Shown: positions 6,956 through 8,604 of the stretch, piece by piece
How the letters are laid out: every line of letters begins with the position of its first letter
Position numbering within the stretch: position 1 is the first letter of the stretch
NCBI GenBank assembly: GCA_946479895.1
Contig: CAMLHT010000166.1
Span: 1 to 8,604 of the forward strand
Reading direction: 5' to 3'
From: an uncultured Gemmatimonadota bacterium
GTDB taxonomy: Bacteria > Gemmatimonadota > Gemmatimonadetes > Gemmatimonadales > Gemmatimonadaceae
Length of the DNA: 8,604 nucleotides
Position numbers and translations under genes: made by a program
Notes under the pieces: generated by a model
Database searches by the model: none
Told to the model about the DNA's origin: nothing
The model's input: the letters and a program-made list of their open reading frames with translations, nothing else

Positions 6956-7864
6956 TTAGACGCCCGCGGCCTGGACCTGCTCCCAGGCGTGATAGCTCGA
7001 GCGGACGAGCGGGCCGGCCTCGACGTGCCTGAAGCCCATCGCCATGCCCTCGCGCTTCAGCAGCGCGAACTCATCCGGCGTCACGTAGCGGTCGATGGGA
7101 ATGTGGTCGGCCGACGGGCGGAGGTACTGGCCGAGCGTCAGGATGTCGACGTCCACCTCGCGCAGGTCGCGCATGGTGGCGAGCACTTCCTCGATGGTCT
7201 CGCCCATGCCGAGGATGATGCCGGTCTTGGTCGGGATGTTCGGCGCGATGCGCTTCGACGTCCGGAAGATCTCCATGACGCGGGCATAACGGCCGCCCGG
7301 CCGGCACTTCTTGTAGAGACGCGGAACGGTCTCGGTGTTGTGGTTGTAGATCTCCGGCTCGGCCTCGAGCACCGTGCGGATGGACGACTCGCGGCCCTGG
7401 AAGTCGGGGACGAGGACTTCCACCGAGCACCCGGGGACGCGCGCGTGGATCTGCCGGATCGTCTCGGCAAAGGCCCATGCCCCGAAGTCGGGCAGGTCGT
7501 CGCGGTCCACGGAGGTGAGCACCACGTGCTGGAGGCTCATCTTCGCGGCTGCCTCGCCGACGCGCTCCGGCTCGGCGGGGTCGAACTTCGGGGGTCGCCC
7601 GTGGGCGACCGCGCAGTAGGCGCAATTCCTCGTGCAGACGTCGCCGAGGATCATGAAGGTGGCGGTGCCGTGCTGCCAGCACTCGCCGACGTTGGGACAG
7701 TGCGCTTCCTCGCAGACCGTATGCAGGTCCAGCTCGCGCATCAGGTTCTTGAGCCGGAGATAGTTGGAGCCTCCGGGAGCCTGGACCTTGAGCCACGGGG
7801 GCTTCCGGTCGGGCAGCGGCTCGACGCGGTGCCGGCCACTGATCTGGTAAAGCGTATCGCCCAT
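6956..7864 (-). CDS. lipA: Lipoyl synthase (radical SAM)
   Basis: LipA inserts two sulfurs into the octanoyl chain on E2-type proteins, making the lipoyl cofactor used by PdhC. The 302 residues are normal for the family. The auxiliary cluster motif CEEAHCPNVGEC gives Cys51, Cys56 and Cys62. The radical SAM motif CTRNCAYC gives Cys77, Cys81 and Cys84. The C-terminal RSSYHA at 288-293 carries the conserved serine that ligates the auxiliary cluster. YNHNTETVPRLY and TKTGIILGMGET are also family-typical. The ATG at 7864 starts MGDTLYQISGRHRVEPLPDRKPPWLKV, and a GGA seven bases upstream could serve as ribosome-binding site. The frame is open further upstream but that stretch does not look like LipA. 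As first gene of the minus-strand run it may lead the operon. No octanoyltransferase gene (lipB) is visible in the window. Confidence 0.97.
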   Translation of the reverse strand: MGDTLYQISGRHRVEPLPDRKPPWLKVQAPGGSNYLRLKNLMRELDLHTVCEEAHCPNVGECWQHGTATFMILGDVCTRNCAYCAVAHGRPPKFDPAEPERVGEAAAKMSLQHVVLTSVDRDDLPDFGAWAFAETIRQIHARVPGCSVEVLVPDFQGRESSIRTVLEAEPEIYNHNTETVPRLYKKCRPGGRYARVMEIFRTSKRIAPNIPTKTGIILGMGETIEEVLATMRDLREVDVDILTLGQYLRPSADHIPIDRYVTPDEFALLKREGMAMGFRHVEAGPLVRSSYHAWEQVQAAGV

Positions 7865-8218
7865 GTATGATTCCGGGGGCGGCCGTCCCGAGGGAGCCCG
7901 ACAGCCCGTGTCTTGTTGTCTGAGGCCAACTTGCGGGGCGAAATCTACCTGGTCAGGGATAGGGTAGGAACCGACCTTTAACCGGTGAAAACGGACTTGA
8001 GGGTTAGCTGGGTCCGGGGCTCCGGAGTCGGCGTCCGCGAACGGTTTCGAGCGCAAACATCCGGTGTGGCAAGGGCACGCGACAAGCGCCCTGTCCCGGC
8101 GGAGTTACATTGCCGCGCCCGGCACGATTCCAGCGATTCCCGGCGTGAAACACCTGCCGGCGGATGCCCGTAAGCCAGCCATAGTCGCCGTCAGTCCTTT
8201 TTCCGGGAGACCATCCCC
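7865..8218. other. Divergent intergenic region between lipA and the small membrane-protein gene
   Basis: This 354-base gap separates two divergent genes and must contain promoters for both directions. I see no RNA gene or convincing ORF. A relatively AT-rich patch at about 7975-7992 (CTTTAACCGGTGAAAACGG on the plus strand) sits 110-130 bases upstream of lipA, and TTACAT at about 8104-8109 lies about 110 bases upstream of the small gene. Either could be part of a promoter, but neither comes with a good matching -35 element. Confidence 0.4.
8205..8210 (+). promoter_or_regulatory. Shine-Dalgarno site of the small membrane-protein gene
   Basis: GGGAGA at 8205-8210 lies 8 bases before the ATG at 8219. 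This is a good match in sequence and spacing and supports translation of the short gene that follows. Confidence 0.7.
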
Positions 8219-8446
8219 ATGATCCGCACCATCTTCGCCATCGGTCTGTTCGCCGTGCTCGGCCTGTTCGCGCTGCGAATGGTGTTCGGCATCTTCGGGT
8301 TCCTCTTCGGCATCCTCGGCGGCCTCCTGTGGTTCGCCGTCAAGATCGCGATCATCGGCCTGGTCATCTACATGGTCATCCGGATCTTCAGCCCCGACAC
8401 CGCGCGGAAGATGCGGAACTGGGGAGAGGGGAACGACACGATCTAA
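8219..8446 (+). CDS. Small hydrophobic membrane protein, function unknown
   Basis: A 75-residue protein, not recognised as a named family. Residues about 3-57 are strongly hydrophobic and rich in Gly, Phe, Ile and Leu, with Arg20 and Lys42 the only charges. This suggests two or three membrane passes, for example about 4-19, 21-41 and 43-57. The short C-terminal tail (SPDTARKMRNWGEGNDTI) is polar and probably lies outside the bilayer. Evidence that it is real: a good Shine-Dalgarno, an ATG start, a clean TAA stop, GC-rich third codon positions, and a hydrophobic composition unlike the Arg/Pro-rich shadow frames nearby. It is divergent from lipA and stands alone in the visible sequence. It could be a stress- or envelope-associated small protein, but nothing in the sequence assigns a role. 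Confidence 0.75.
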   Translation: MIRTIFAIGLFAVLGLFALRMVFGIFGFLFGILGGLLWFAVKIAIIGLVIYMVIRIFSPDTARKMRNWGEGNDTI

Positions 8447-8454
8447 GGGACAGA

Positions 8455-8473
8455 CTTCTCGGGAGGGTTTTTT
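8455..8473 (+). terminator. Weak candidate terminator after the small gene
   Basis: A run of six T at 8468-8473 follows a short stem CTTC-TCGG-GAGG that includes one G-T pair. The T-tract is suggestive, lying about 20 bases past the stop at 8446, but the stem is only four pairs, so termination here is doubtful. Confidence 0.25.
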
Positions 8474-8475
8474 AC

Positions 8476-8505
8476 CGCAGAGGTTCGCAGGGGTTCGCGG
8501 AGGAA
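8476..8505 (+). repeat. Three tandem 10-base units
   Basis: CGCAGAGGTT, CGCAGGGGTT and CGCGGAGGAA follow one another without gaps. Short purine-rich tandem tracts of this type (NGCGGAGG units ending in GAAACC) are found as dispersed intergenic repeats in some environmental bacteria; that comparison is from memory. This is close to the last sequence here that I trust as genomic. Confidence 0.6.
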
Positions 8506-8512
8506 ACCCAGA

Positions 8513-8546
8513 GGGGGGGGGCAAACCAAGCGGGGTGCCCCCCCCC
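8513..8546. repeat. G9/C9 fold-back, probable read artefact
   Basis: Nine G plus CA (8513-8523) and TG plus nine C (8536-8546) form perfect 11-base inverted arms around a 12-base loop. The C run directly abuts adapter sequence and occupies the place where the outer end of the P5 adapter would be. In the reverse direction it is a poly-G run, as produced when two-colour sequencers lose signal. It should not be annotated as biology without read support. Confidence 0.65.
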
Positions 8547-8604
8547 AGCGACCACCCCGACCCCCACCGTACTAGACCCTCTTGCCCTACACGACGCTCT
8601 TCCG
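8547..8604 (-). other. Illumina P5 adapter contamination at contig end
   Basis: 8585-8604 (CCCTACACGACGCTCTTCCG) is identical to the 3' part of the Illumina Read 1 adapter, and 8576-8604 matches that adapter at 27 of 29 positions. 8547-8567 matches the flow-cell part of P5 (core GCGACCACC) at 15 of 21 positions. The 8 bases between the two blocks, CGTACTAG at 8568-8575, sit exactly where a dual-index barcode belongs. Nearly all mismatches are changes to C here, that is to G on the opposite strand, as expected of late cycles on a two-colour instrument reading through a short insert. The sequence is technical, not genomic. Confidence 0.93.

Noticed and set aside
7865..8056. N-terminal extension of LipA by about 64 residues
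   Set aside because: The frame is open, but the sequence does not resemble LipA and the ATG at 7864 leaves a family-typical 302-residue protein.
8105..8524. A 139-codon minus-strand open frame opposite the small membrane protein
   Set aside because: Its translation is dominated by Asp, Glu and His repeats (a shadow of hydrophobic codons), and it runs into the suspect contig end.

Overview
This window is high-GC DNA (about two thirds G+C by eye), with nearly all genes on the minus strand. Read in the direction of transcription (right to left), the order is lipA, pdhA (E1 alpha), pdhB (E1 beta), pdhC (E2), an SGNH-hydrolase-like gene, an MBOAT/AlgI-type O-acyltransferase, and lpdA (E3), which is cut by the left edge. 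One small membrane-protein gene lies on the plus strand at the right end. The two-subunit E1, the GC content and the dispersed GTCATCCTGAGCG-type palindromes would suit a Gemmatimonadota-like environmental bacterium. No rRNA or other marker is present, so this placement is an inference only.

Region by region: 1-584 is the N-terminal 194 residues of dihydrolipoyl dehydrogenase. 702-3190 holds the MBOAT/SGNH pair, two codirectional genes 2 bp apart that look like a polysaccharide or cell-surface O-acetylation module. 3191-3478 is a gap with a nested hairpin just past the pdhC stop. 3479-6868 holds the pyruvate dehydrogenase E2, E1 beta and E1 alpha genes. 6956-7864 is lipoyl synthase. 7865-8218 is the divergent intergenic region, and 8219-8446 encodes a 75-residue hydrophobic protein. 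8447-8604 holds low-complexity repeats and then sequence that is not genomic: the last 58 bases match an Illumina P5 sequencing adapter, including an 8-base index slot.

The metabolic logic is clear. LipA builds the lipoyl cofactor carried by E2 Lys43. E1 alpha/beta decarboxylate pyruvate, E2 transfers the acetyl group to CoA, and E3 reoxidises the lipoyl arm. The MBOAT family uses acyl-CoA as donor, so the O-acetylation pair between E2 and E3 could draw on the acetyl-CoA made by its neighbours. That link is inference.

I see no convincing undescribed system. The points most worth checking are: two related palindromic repeats that fill both intergenic gaps around pdhA and appear to supply ribosome-binding sites; a 21-bp repeat present in opposite orientations inside pdhC that encodes two different flexible linkers; a GDG-to-GES change in the E1 alpha thiamine-diphosphate motif; an Asp-to-Asn change in the SGNH catalytic block; and the adapter at the contig end.
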